From the NCBI GenBank assembly GCA_008931825.1, contig QXVZ01000329.1, forward strand, positions 29,024 through 93,023: 64,000 bases of DNA, written 5' to 3'. This DNA is from Phallusia fumigata (lineage: Eukaryota > Chordata > Ascidiacea > Phlebobranchia > Ascidiidae). Numbering within the stretch: the first letter of the stretch is position 1; every line of letters begins with the position of its first letter. The position numbers and the translations under genes are program-made. The notes under the pieces were generated by a model that was not told where the DNA came from, searched no databases, and was given only the letters and a program-made list of their open reading frames with translations. Below, piece by piece: positions 14,342 through 24,455 of this stretch.

Positions 14342-15188
14342 ATGCTGCGATCAGGATGCAGTCGATTTCTGTCACTGTCAACTGCTAAACATTCTAAGTC
14401 TACCCTTACCTATGTCCAGGGGCAGTCCCCAAAGCCAAACACCCGCGAATATTTCTACTACATTGATCATCAGGGGCAATTGTTTCTAGATGATGCAAAA
14501 GTTAAAAACTTCATTTCGTGCTTCCAAGATAAAGAGTTTCTTGCATTCTTTTTTAGCAGAATTCGAATAAATCAAACGGGCAGTTATGAAAAAGACTTTC
14601 CCTATTTTTCACCCTGTGGCAGGGAAAGAAACTTTATAAGGTACAAACAAGGAAAATGACTAATTGTATATTTCTTGTTGGATTAAATAAGAATTTTTGT
14701 TATATTATCAACCATTCTTCGAATTTCATTTCAGCATTTGAGTGGAAACAGTGGTGCTTAGATACAAATGTCCAAGAATATTTAATTTTACAACTGTGCA
14801 TTGCATACATTATTGGTTTTCTTGCATTTACAGATGTGATGACCTGCCAATTGTTTACACACACTTAACTACCAAAACAAGTAAAACTGGGGAGCAATCT
14901 GTTCTGTCTTATGGAAATACTGGTGACAAACTTACTGTTGCATTTGAACCTACAAAACTGTGCATGCTGCCAGACAGCGGAAGAGTTTATCATCCTGCAC
15001 ATGCAAAGTGTGGTGGTATTGGATTAGTTAAATCAAAGCTTGCAATTGAGTTAAGTCAATACTTTGGTTACGAAAAAGGATCCGATGTCACAAACAGTTT
15101 GAATCTACCCACTACATTTTCATGGAAAGGCAAAGTCTACAAATTAACAAATGAACTGGTTGAGTTAGCTGGGCAAAATCGTGTTTGA
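14342..15188 (+). CDS. C8orf82: UPF0598 family protein, C8orf82 homologue
   Basis: Two exons, 14342-14640 and 14834-15188, joined in phase 2 across a 193-base intron, give 217 residues, almost exactly the length of the human protein. Family landmarks are clear: YVQGQSPKPNTREYFYY followed by DHQGQLFLDD near the N-terminus, SPCGRERNF before the intron, and VAFEP and GRVYHPA in the second exon. The N-terminus is rich in Arg, Ser and Leu with few acidic residues, which fits the mitochondrial location reported for the vertebrate protein. Its molecular function is not established. I chose the ATG at 14342, since no upstream in-frame ATG exists after the acceptor at 14338. The stop is only 5 bases before the MFSD3 start, so the two are likely co-transcribed. 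Confidence 0.95.
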
Positions 15189-15193
15189 TAACT

Positions 15194-16474
15194 ATGCACT
15201 CACAAAATAAAGCGTTAGCATCACTGTGCATTTTGTACTTTTTGCAAGGAATACCATATGGTGTCCAGATGAAGGCCTTACCCTTGTACCTGTATGAGCA
15301 TTTAAATTTCACAGTAAATAATGTCACTAAAGTTGGTTTGCTTATGACACCATGGATTTTTCTGAAACCAATACTAAGTGCCTATGTGACTTCAGAAATA
15401 TCAGCAAACAGACTTATATATGCTGGTTGTATTGGAAACATACTTCTCAATTTGTTACTGTGTTTTATTTTTCTGCATTGGACCCAGCATAGTGCTCCAG
15501 TGTTCTTCCTTGATGTATTTCTATTGTTTCTCATTAATGTAGCTACAGTTGCAGTGGACATATCTACAGATAGGCTTGCAATAACATGTGCACAATCTGG
15601 GTCTGACTTAAAATTTTTAGGCATAAGTAATACTGTTCAGGTTGTGGCCTACAAAGTTGGTGCAATGTTTGGTGGCATAGCTTTGTCACTATTTTTCAAT
15701 ATTCCTGTAGGTTTTCTTGCTATTGCTATTTTCAATATACTTGGTTTAATTGTTTGTTATTTGTTAATTCCTACCACAAGCCGTGATACAAGATCAATTT
15801 TAAAAAACAAGCAAGAACCACTTACCACAAGGCTGACAAGAAGCATTTTAACGCTTTCATCAAAATCTTTTAAATATCTGTGCATCTTCATTCTACTGTA
15901 CAAACTAGGTGAAAATGGTTCTCTGACTATTTACCCATTGTTGGTTATTGACAAAGGTGTAGATAGACACCATGTGGCTATGTATGCTTCACTGTTAAAT
16001 GAACCGTTGTCTTTTCTTGGTTCAATCATTGGAGGTTGTATTTGGTCTTTTCACAAGCCAAAACATCCTCAATATTCCTTGTGCTGTATGATTGCAATCA
16101 CATGTGGGCTAAGGATAGCACCTGTGAGTTTGCAATATATTGTTTTGTCAAAGGATAATATCAATTCCTTGTGGCCACTGCCAAGTGCATTATTAAGTTT
16201 TGTTGGTGGCATGGTAACTACACTAACTTTTACTCTTATGATGGTCAACTCTCACAAAGTTCCAGACACGCATAAGGCAGCAGTTTATGCAATTCTGTCG
16301 TCATGTGAAGTGCTTGGGAAGCTTGTATTTTCATGTTTTGTTGGATCATTAATGTCATTTTTGGGTGTGTTTTATCTTTATTTAACATTTGCAAGTTTAG
16401 TTATACTACCTGTGTTTTCTTTGGTGTGCTATTATAAATGTTTTGCAATGGAAGTAACAATTAAAGAAGAGTAA
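15194..16474 (+). CDS. MFSD3: MFSD3-like major facilitator (SLC33-type transporter)
   Basis: A single uninterrupted exon of 426 residues. The start LASLCILYFLQGIPYGVQ matches the first helix of MFSD3, and the family signature NTVQVVAYKVGA around residue 145 and the YKLGENGSLTIYPLL segment near 240 are conserved. Hydropathy by eye suggests about twelve helices, as expected for a major facilitator. MFSD3 is related to the acetyl-CoA transporter SLC33A1; its substrate is not firmly known. The initiator is the ATG at 15194, 5 bases after the C8orf82 stop. An AATAAA lies inside the coding start at about 15206 and could be the upstream gene's poly(A) signal. ECSIT converges from the other side with 218 bases between the stop codons. 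The lack of introns contrasts with most neighbours. Confidence 0.93.
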   Translation: MHSQNKALASLCILYFLQGIPYGVQMKALPLYLYEHLNFTVNNVTKVGLLMTPWIFLKPILSAYVTSEISANRLIYAGCIGNILLNLLLCFIFLHWTQHSAPVFFLDVFLLFLINVATVAVDISTDRLAITCAQSGSDLKFLGISNTVQVVAYKVGAMFGGIALSLFFNIPVGFLAIAIFNILGLIVCYLLIPTTSRDTRSILKNKQEPLTTRLTRSILTLSSKSFKYLCIFILLYKLGENGSLTIYPLLVIDKGVDRHHVAMYASLLNEPLSFLGSIIGGCIWSFHKPKHPQYSLCCMIAITCGLRIAPVSLQYIVLSKDNINSLWPLPSALLSFVGGMVTTLTFTLMMVNSHKVPDTHKAAVYAILSSCEVLGKLVFSCFVGSLMSFLGVFYLYLTFASLVILPVFSLVCYYKCFAMEVTIKEE

Positions 16475-16692
16475 AGGTACACTGGTGTGTAATTGATGAC
16501 CAAACAAAAAAAGGATAGAAGGTAGTTTTACTCAATTGCAAAAAGTTACCACAAAGTGTCATATGGTTGGCATGTTACTAAAAGTAATTGATTACAGACA
16601 CACCTGCAAGAAGTAAACTTTGCAATGCTGACAATAGGACCACACAATTTTTGGTGACACAGTCATAAAACAATACTTGACACCCTAGCAAT

Positions 16693-18201
16693 CTATTGAA
16701 AACCAGCATCTTCGAGAAATTTTGGATCATGCATGTCTATTTCAGTAGGGTCCTCCTTGGGAGCATTTAACATAAATGCCTTCTCCTCTCTAAATACAAC
16801 ACTGCAAAGGGCAAGTCTCTTATTACCTTGCACAAGACCCTTTATCCAGCCTTGTAATGCTGCAGGAGAATTATAATCTGTACAAGCAACAGCATATACT
16901 GGACCTTCGACAGCCTCTGTGTCCTTTTCAATCTGACTTATATCTTTTTCAACCTCGCTTTTAGTTGATAGACTTTTGTCAAGGTGTATAGTGGGAAAGA
17001 ACCATTCCGATGAGTAAAGCTTCCCACTGTCCTTCAGAATCTTTTTGTCTGTTTTCCAATCCGTTTTATAAAAGTCTGACCACCAGTCCTTTGTTGTAAG
17101 AACATGGCCTTTATTGTTAACAGGTTTCAGCTCCTTGCTTTCGGGATCAGTTCTCATAACATAGTACTGGACTGTCTTTTTTTGGAAGTAGCAAATGTTT
17201 GGCCCTTCAATAAAAATAGGCACTGTGGGGTCATGTTTTGCTAACAGTTCTTTTTGTTCGGGAGTCTGGACACTGATGATGCTGTCAATTTTTCCAGCAT
17301 CAAGTATTTCTGTGCATTTTGTTTTGTCCACAGGAAAGCACTGATAATCCCCATCAAGACTAGGATTTATTTGTCTTAAACCATGAAAAGCAATTTCAGT
17401 GGGTGAAAGTTGATTAAAGTCACTAACACTCATTGGATGTTTGTTGAATGAAAGGATTCGTCCATACCAAAACAGCATGGATCGTGCTGCAAATGTTGTT
17501 GGGCTGTATTTGCCAAAAAGATCAGTAGTTTTGTTAAACAGTGCTTCATTTGGGATAGCACCACGCTCGGCAATTAGTCTTATCAATTTGTCACCCAGCA
17601 GGTGATCTGCAATTTTATCCTTAAAGGCTGCAAAGAACCAGTCATCTCGTTTAAGGCCTGTGTGCTCCCCTTGTGGAAAGCAATCTAAAAGCTTTGTGTA
17701 TGCTGAAATATCAGATTCCACATTAAACCTTGACATGGAGTGCATTACAGTGACTACAAACTCCCGATGCCCTCTTCTGGTTTCCCCCGCCTCTTTTAAC
17801 CACAGGTCCACCATTTTGTAGTACAATTTTTTGTTTGGGTCATAAACATCCAAATACTCAACATCATCTACACCATCCAAATCATTTTCTGCTTTGTTAA
17901 TGTAATACTCCAATAGGTTTGCATTTTCTTCCTCCTCACTGTTTGTGTCTAGAGAACTGTTAGTTGGTTCCAAGTCGTTGGGACCCATTTCTTCAAATTC
18001 CTTACCATTTTTTCGTTTGAGTGGTTCATTTTGCAACTTTTGCCAGTTTTTTTGTGCTGTATTTATGCTTCGTTTCTGAGCACTGATCTGTTTGTGTTGT
18101 GCAGAACGAATTAAAACTCTGTTTTCAACAAGAGATATACACTGAGGATGCAGTTTAAGGAAGTGGCTACAGATTGCCTTTCCACACCTGGGTAGCTGCA
18201 T
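16693..18201 (-). CDS. ECSIT: ECSIT, mitochondrial complex I assembly and Toll-pathway adaptor
   Basis: A single exon of 502 residues with a true ATG at 18201. The family core is recognisable: an N-terminal PPR-like helical region (HREFVVTVMHSMSRFNVESD then AYTKLLDCFP), a middle segment with SPTEIAFHGLRQINP and VQTPEQKELLAKHDPTVPIF, and the conserved C-terminal block VEGPVYAVACTD followed by WIKGLVQGNKRLALCSVVFR. In vertebrates ECSIT works in the mitochondrial complex I assembly complex with NDUFAF1 and ACAD9, and as an adaptor binding TRAF6. The first 60 residues are basic and free of acidic clusters, consistent with a mitochondrial leader, followed by a low-complexity acidic insert (residues 70-100) that makes this copy longer than the human protein. 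Intronless. Divergent from NOSIP. Confidence 0.93.
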   Translation of the reverse strand: MQLPRCGKAICSHFLKLHPQCISLVENRVLIRSAQHKQISAQKRSINTAQKNWQKLQNEPLKRKNGKEFEEMGPNDLEPTNSSLDTNSEEEENANLLEYYINKAENDLDGVDDVEYLDVYDPNKKLYYKMVDLWLKEAGETRRGHREFVVTVMHSMSRFNVESDISAYTKLLDCFPQGEHTGLKRDDWFFAAFKDKIADHLLGDKLIRLIAERGAIPNEALFNKTTDLFGKYSPTTFAARSMLFWYGRILSFNKHPMSVSDFNQLSPTEIAFHGLRQINPSLDGDYQCFPVDKTKCTEILDAGKIDSIISVQTPEQKELLAKHDPTVPIFIEGPNICYFQKKTVQYYVMRTDPESKELKPVNNKGHVLTTKDWWSDFYKTDWKTDKKILKDSGKLYSSEWFFPTIHLDKSLSTKSEVEKDISQIEKDTEAVEGPVYAVACTDYNSPAALQGWIKGLVQGNKRLALCSVVFREEKAFMLNAPKEDPTEIDMHDPKFLEDAGFQ

Positions 18202-18902
18202 GTTAGGAATCTACTATGTCAACATGTTAAACGATATCGCCTGAACAGAACCTTAAGTAAGCATGTAAGCAAGGAAATATTTTACATAAAAAGCAAAACA
18301 AAAACCAATCTACGTCGCACTAGCTAATCAGCTATAATATGGATTATATCGACAGACAAAGTTAATTATACATATCACGTTTTAAGCAGTACACATTCCT
18401 ACACCCAGGAACAGCATTTATTCATCATATTTTTGACTAGATTCCTACAAATGGTTAAGTTGCGTTATAGCCAAAGTCTTCTAAAAACTTGATAAGAGAC
18501 ACCCTTATGACAACAAAATAACGTTTTTCAAGAATCGAATCGCCTGTCGCGCTTTTTGCCATGTTGTAGTTCTGCTTGCAGCGTCGGCGCTTGTCAGGGG
18601 AATCACCACCTTGCCTACCTTGCATTTTTTTACGGGATTCGAACTTGAGACAATCCCGATCCGTTTTTTTTATTTCTGCATATATTTCAAGCGCCTCAAA
18701 CCATTCGGCTGAGTGCTCGCGCTTCACATTTTAGAGGGACAACATGAGTTTTTCGAATGTTGCGCAACACTGTGTGACAAAATAACGCGACACGCTGTAT
18801 GTAGCTCGCAGTAAGCGACGTGCGACCCCAAATCAATTTTGACTACGAGTTTCTACAAGTTTTTAATGTGTTGGTTGACTAAGAATTAATTCACATTAAA
18901 CA
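18202..18902. promoter_or_regulatory. Shared divergent promoter region of ECSIT and NOSIP
   Basis: About 700 bases separate the ECSIT and NOSIP start codons on opposite strands. The part next to NOSIP is richer in CG dinucleotides than its surroundings, as in housekeeping bidirectional promoters. An open frame at 18455-18727 minus lacks an ATG at its start and overlaps the tRNA-like sequence, so I do not call it a gene. Confidence 0.5.
18628..18719 (-). repeat. tRNA-Ser/Leu-like relic (A-box and B-box sequence)
   Basis: On the minus strand the sequence GCCGAATGGTTTGAGGCGC (about 18710-18692) closely follows the D-arm and A-box of class II tRNAs (GGCCGAGTGGTTAAGGCG), followed by CTTGAAAT like the anticodon loop of tRNA-Ser(UGA). 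About 45 bases on, GTTCGAATCCCG (about 18644-18633) is a perfect B-box. The T-stem does not pair properly (TCAAG against CCCGT) and no acceptor stem closes, so this is a pseudogene, a tRNA-derived repeat, or an internal RNA polymerase III promoter, and not a working tRNA. Confidence 0.45.
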
Positions 18903-20562
18903 ATGACCAGGCATGGTAAAAATGCCACTGCCAGTGCCGTTTACTCTTACCACGAAAAGAAAAAGGATACTGAACAATCCACCTACGGCACACAGGCGGC
19001 AAGATTAGGAAAGGACTCGGTAAAGGTATGGGATTTGTGCAGGAACATTATATAAAAGAATGTAACCTATGTTCAGCTTGTAATAATGGAGTTATAGACT
19101 TATTTACCTTCTTGGCCATTACTGTCTCTTTGTTCCGAAATTCACATACATATACACAAATAGGATTTTGATGCATGTTGTTTGACTTTACAACCTTGCC
19201 GAAACCCTGTGGTCACTCCCCATGGCTATTTGTATGAAAAACAAGCAATTCTGGAATATATCATTCACCAAAAAAGGTATGTTTTTTACCTCTGCAAAGT
19301 AAATTTGAAACAATGAAAAACTAGTTCTGCAATTGTTACAATTATTATGCTTTTAAAAAATGTGGGATAATTGGATCTAATTAAATGTTGGTATTCTGTC
19401 ATCTGTTCAAAGGGAAAATGCCAAACAAGCAAAAGAATATGAAAAACAAAAAAAGAAGGACGAGAAAGAATTAAAAGAGTTGGCAAAAGCGGAAACCCAA
19501 AGTAAAGTTGACCGATTTATGAAAACAGAAAAGGCCATTGTGAGCAAATCTGTCGAAGCTTTTAAAGATGACAAAAAGCCAAAAGGTATCAAATAAATGC
19601 ACCCAAGTGTTTTGGAATCTGATTAAAATAAGGTTTTGCATTAAAGATGTACCCAGCTGCAGCAACATGGAAAATGGGAAATCAAAAGACCTTCCAAGTT
19701 TTTGGATACCATCCTTAACTCCTGCTGCTGATAAGAGCAAAGTATCTAAACCAAACTCAAAAGTATGTATACAATAATAAACCAACATAATAAATGATAC
19801 TATATTGTACATTAACAACAACTTGTTTTTCTTGTTGATTAGAAGTAGTATTTGTTGTGTCTAAAAGGCCTTTAACCTTGGTTTTGTTGTTTGTAGGTTT
19901 ACTGCCCAATGAGTAAAAAGCCTTTGAAACTAAAAGACCTAATTCCCGTTAAATTTACTGCCATCGCAGACCGAGATAAAAAGACATCAGTAATTGCAAA
20001 AAAGGTAAAAAGTTTGATTTATTGTGTTTTGTTTGACAAATTACCATGGATACCCTTGTAAACTCCTTAACCTAAAAAAGTTTGCATTTTGCATTAACAT
20101 AGATTGGTTTGCTACATTTTCAATACCTTCCTGTCGGTAAAAAAAAGTTTGATGGAAAGCTTTTTACATCACATTTAAGTCGCTTTAACCCAAATACCTA
20201 ATCCAAACTTTGGCGGGCCATGTTCAATGCAATTTAAAACCAGAGCCCCTGTCTTAAAGTTTACCAATTATTAAGAATCTATTTGATCCAAATTAATATT
20301 TTAACAGTCACGTTGGATGTGCGCTGTCACACACGACACACTGGGCAACTTTGTTCCCTGCGCAGTCCTCAAACCAACCGGCGACGTTGTCACTATTGAA
20401 TGCGTGGACAAGGTAATACGCAAGAACGACATGCTGCACCCAGTGACCGGGCAGAAGTTGAAGGAAAGCGACATCATTGAGCTTGTGAGGGGTGGCACGG
20501 GTTTTGCAAGCACAAATCAAGACCTTGACGCAAAGAGTTACAGACCAGTACTGATGGCCTAA
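18903..20562 (+). CDS. NOSIP: NOSIP, U-box-type E3 ubiquitin ligase
   Basis: Six exons (18903-19025, 19164-19276, 19413-19585, 19647-19762, 19897-20004, 20308-20562) join in phase to 295 residues; human NOSIP has 301. Residues 1-41 begin MTRHGKNATASAVYSYHEKK, nearly identical to the vertebrate N-terminus. Exon 2 carries the split U-box (CCLTLQPCRNPVVTPHGYLY), exon 3 a lysine/glutamate-rich coiled region, exon 4 the invariant LPSFWIPSLTP, exon 5 the CPMSKKPLKLKDL segment and exon 6 the CAVTHDTLGN to RGGTGFA end of the second U-box half. In mammals it is a nuclear and cytoplasmic ligase that binds nitric oxide synthases and PP2A, and it also associates with the spliceosome. Every border shows GT-AG. 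Confidence 0.96.
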
Positions 20563-21359
20563 CTGCTTGCTATTACTGCGAAGTTGGTGGATTAAGAGAA
20601 CCAGTATTTTGTTATAGCCCGGCTTGAATTGTGAGGCGATTGATGCACGTCTGGCTCGAAGCCAAATCATGTGGTTCGTTTGGAACCGCCGTATTGTGAC
20701 GATACTGCAATGTAGAAAAAGTTGTACCGGGTCACCTTGCTGCGCAGTATTCTTTTTATTTTTGGAAAAGCAACTCTTCTTTAACGAAACCGTTACTGCA
20801 AGTTAGAATACCTGAAGATGTAATAGTTACAGCCATAATTTTTAACACCATTGAACACCATTGAGACGATGGCCCTCTCAACCCCATTGTCTCTATTCTG
20901 TATTATGTACTTTATCGTCAGCTCTGTGTAAACCTGCTGATTTATGAATACTGCAACATGTTTGACTTTTCATAGCTTCCCTAACGTTTTTAACTTAAAG
21001 TATATATTGCCATGCCCGACGTCCTTAGTTAAAACAAGCTTTGATTTGTACACTATTTATTCCTTGTTACGCAAAGTACCTCCGCTAACTTCATGAATCA
21101 CTTAATCGTGGTGGCATCGTGTTTGAGGACCAACTTGTACCATTTCGGGTTAACGAGACAAAATCATTACCTAGAGCGGCAAAAGTTGCCTGTAGTTTTA
21201 AATACAATTTGTACAGAAATATACACCAGATATTTGTTCGAACGTAGGGTTCGGCAGACCACATACCCCTGTTTATAGGCAGCTGATTACAGCCTCTTCG
21301 TGTCTGTAAAACTTTACGCAATAACTTTTGTTCACTAAGGATTTTCTTATGATCAGCAG
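20563..21359. other. NOSIP 3' side and intergenic space
   Basis: This lies between the NOSIP stop and the 3' end of the minus-strand PARP gene (tail to tail). No further exon or repeat was recognised. Confidence 0.5.
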
Positions 21360-21365
21360 TTTATT
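21360..21365 (-). terminator. Poly(A) signal of the PARP gene
   Basis: AATAAA on the minus strand, about 70 bases after the PARP stop codon at 21436-21438. Confidence 0.6.
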
Positions 21366-21435
21366 AAAAAAACTTCTATAGCTACTGCAACGACAAAATG
21401 AGCGGATATGTTTACCACTAAAGTTAACAGCTCCT

Positions 21436-23578
21436 TCACTTTTGTATTTTGTAGGTGATCACGAATTCCGGGTAAACCTGATAAAATATCTCGGTTCATA
21501 TAAGAAGCACATTGTATACCAAAAATACAAAACACTTATGGTTTATAAAAGTATCGCCCAAGTCTGGATATGTAAATTCTGACATACCTGCTTTGGCTTG
21601 TACACTACATATTCCCGATAACGGAGACCCTCTGGGCTTGTTTCGCCAGTGACTGAGTGGTGGCCGGGGGGTGACGTATCATACCTCATTGCGGCCGTGT
21701 GTTTTTTCGACTTGCCTACACAAAATCGAACAAATAAATTTGACATCAGTTAAGGATGCGCTGAGCCGTGTCAGTACCACGAATATTCACCAAATAATAG
21801 AATGAAAAGAGTCTTAAATTGTTGTGTACAAAAGAAATCAAATAATAGGCCGAGTATTCAATAGTTACGTCTTTTTTATGACGTCACAATACTCCGGGTA
21901 CTAACTTTGCATGCTGATCAGTGCTGACTAAGCAAAACAATTACTGTTTTGAATAAAACGCCTAAAACATGCATAAAACACATCACTTATACCTGTGCTT
22001 TCAGTGGCTAGATCGATTTAAACTTACCGAGAATGACGCGACAAAGCAAAAGCTGCCTCTCGCACTTGTAGCAAGATGTGTCACCGTGCTTACTACATCC
22101 AGCTGTTCCATTTATGTATTGATTTGCTTTGGACGAGACGTCGGTGAAGTAGAAACCACCACCAAACATTCCCTTGTGATTGGTCTCGCTCTTGTCAAAA
22201 CCTTGATAGAGAAGAGTACAAGAAATGGCCAACCAAAAGGAAACTTTCAACGTAATTGTAGGGTTTGCTCCTTAATTTGGAGATTTTAAGATGCAAGAAG
22301 CACTGATACATCAACATCTTTTTAGTTACATGGGGCTATGCAGTAGCGGTGTAAAGCTACAGACTCAATAGGTGGTTGGTACAACCTCTTCGTACTATGT
22401 CCGCAACCTTCGAAGTTCCGTGGAAGAGTAAGCGTTCGTTGCTAAATCCACATTCCCTCCGCACTACCTCACGGTAGCTGTTGTGACGATCAATCATCGA
22501 CTGACTGACGATTCGTTTAACCTGTCAAACAATCACCAAAGCGATTACAAGCCCACAGTGTGCAATCAATGACCAAGTGGGACAAATAGTAAGGCCACAA
22601 ACAGCCAACGTAGCATAAAATTGGTTTGTTACCTCAAATATATTGTACGCCTTGAAATTTCCACCAACGCCCCCACGGTGCTGTCGGATTGATGACAGCA
22701 TTGCTTTCTTGATAAACTTATAAACAGGGTCCGTTTTCGGCAAAATAACTTCGTCAATGTTGCTGCAAGGAAAGTGTAAATACAAGCTTGAATTGTCTGT
22801 GACATTAAACTAACTGGGCAAAAGGTTCCAGTGTAGAAGGTTAGTTTGCAACAATTTAATTGTCTATTTTTGACTGCTGATGGCCGTCCTAAATGTTTGA
22901 ATAATCAAAACAAGTCTCCTCGTAATAGCAAGCGCCAGCACAGATTCCTTGGTACAGACCTTAATAGGAAGGGGGAGACCTTTAAACAACCAAAATGTGC
23001 CCCACCGATTAGAGGTGATCGGTTGCTATGTATTTCGGCAAAGAAAAGGACCCAGATCTGCTACTTAGCGTGATTTGGTCTGACTTAGAATTTAAATTGG
23101 TGTAAATTTTTAGTCATAACAAGTTGCCAGCAGCCTCTAAACAAGAGTCAGTGGTTTGAAACATTAGGTTTATGACTGGTTTTTTTGCCATGTTTTCGTA
23201 GCAGATAGCGTTGATAGATATCGTATAAGTTGTACTGCTATATTTATTAAAATGAAACCAATAGCAACAATACGTCTAAGATGTAGTAGTAAACGGTAAT
23301 AATACCAATTATGAGACATTGAACAACCTATAATCTATCGAGTTGGAACTCTTTTAAACACAGACCTAAACGAGTGCTACAAGTTTATTATATGTCACTT
23401 TAGATAGCAATGACATAACGACTCACTTTGCACCAGGAACCCACTGCATTTTTGAAGTATCAAGAGGGCCCAGTCCATCTATTGCTTGCTTCAAACTTTT
23501 TCTTGTTTCTTGGTCGGGAGTCATCCTTTTAGTAAAATCAGCCAACTTACTAAGAATTGCGGCAAAATAGAGATGAAA
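21436..23578 (-). CDS. Minimal tankyrase-type poly(ADP-ribose) polymerase
   Basis: Six exons on the minus strand (23578-23427, 22762-22633, 22521-22386, 22201-22028, 21715-21588, 21477-21436) join in phase to 254 codons including the stop. They encode a PARP catalytic domain closest to tankyrase: VILPKTDPVY, SSIRQHRGGVGGNFKAYNIF, NERLLFHGT, GMFGGGFYFTDVSSKANQY, SPPGHHSVTGE, EYVVYKPK and a terminal YPEFVITYK. The H-Y-E triad is present (His of LFHG, Tyr of GFYF, Glu of EYVVY). The Cys-His-Cys-Cys zinc cluster typical of tankyrases is kept (CSKHGDTSCYKCERQ), so poly-ADP-ribose synthesis is expected. Neither ankyrin repeats nor a clear SAM domain is seen, and OGFOD1 begins head-to-head at 24464, leaving room for little more than a small 5' exon. 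If the first exon receives a leader at the TTTCAG before 23578, translation could begin at the ATG of KRMTPDQE. Confidence 0.88.
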
Positions 23579-23685
23579 CTGAAAGCAGAACTTTAAACAG
23601 ATTAGCTACCCAACTGGTTGGCAACAAAAAACGGAACTACTCAACAGTTTTAATAAAGGTAGAAACTTTGGTTTTTATCGTGGGA

Positions 23686-23904
23686 AATTCCCAGCCATAT
23701 TTTTTTGACTACTTCCTGGTTCTAATCACTGATCTTTGTAGCTAGGACGTATCGGGAAAGGTAATTTTAGCATCAACAACAGGTCAGCATAAATNAATTC
23801 CCAGCCATATTTTTTTGACTACTTCCTGGTTCTAATCACTGATCTTTGTAGCTAGGACGTATCGGGAAAGGTAATTTTAGCATCAACAACAGGTCAGCAT
23901 AAAT
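23686..23904. repeat. Assembly overlap: 109 bases repeated either side of an N
   Basis: Positions 23686-23794 recur at 23796-23904, separated only by the N at 23795. This looks like two contig ends that overlap but were not merged, not a biological tandem repeat. Confidence 0.9.
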
Positions 23905-24038
23905 TCTTCCTTCGGGGCCGGAACGTGATTACGTTGTTTGCTGAAAAACCTTGATGTCATCAGTTGATGAATGAGATAAAAGAACGGGCGGATGAGGGCA
24001 ACGAAACATGTGTGCAGTACACTGTGCAACATGTTTGC

Positions 24039-24065
24039 TGTTTGTTTTGTTTGTTTGTTTGTTGT
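24039..24065 (+). repeat. Short TTTG-type microsatellite
   Basis: A run of TTTG units in the promoter region between the divergent PARP and OGFOD1 genes. Confidence 0.7.
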
Positions 24066-24455
24066 GATTGGAAAAGCGTGTGCGGGGCGGGAGTTACTCG
24101 CATTTTACGATCTTAACCCTGTAAAAGCTAATAGCAAGAAGTGCAATTAGGGGCGTTGTTTTTGTCTACAAAATGCTCAAAAATGTGTAATTTCTTTCAT
24201 CGTTAATTCACATGTATATTATTTTTCGGTACAGAGGAATGTCTTCAACTGATTGACGCTGCTTTGTAGTAATGTTTCGGTTTATGCTGATGCCAGAAAT
24301 GTGCTTTACCAAGTTGGAACTATTTGCTTTTTTATTTTAATCCACATTAATAGTTTTTTATTTAAGTTTACAGTGCTGACTGTAGGAAACTTAGCATGTT
24401 GCTTTCTTTACCATAATAACAAATATATAGCAGTAAATGTTTTAACCAGTTTAAA

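Larger units (their letters stand above)
14342..16474 (+). other. Candidate two-gene operon C8orf82-MFSD3
   Basis: The stop of C8orf82 (15186-15188) and the ATG of MFSD3 (15194) are separated by 5 bases, too little for a separate promoter or a conventional 3' UTR. No AG dinucleotide lies between them, so a leader acceptor for the downstream message would have to fall inside C8orf82 coding sequence (an AG lies in GTTAGCTG near 15167) or the transcript is translated as a dicistron. In human, C8orf82 and MFSD3 also lie close together at 8q24.3, which suggests an old neighbourhood. Confidence 0.7.

Noticed and set aside
18455-18727. 90-codon open frame between ECSIT and NOSIP on the minus strand
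   Set aside because: It opens with GTG, not ATG, overlaps the tRNA-like boxes and matches no family; more likely chance.
22846-23073. Basic plus-strand open frame in the PARP gene
   Set aside because: It lies antisense within a PARP intron and has no splice or family support.
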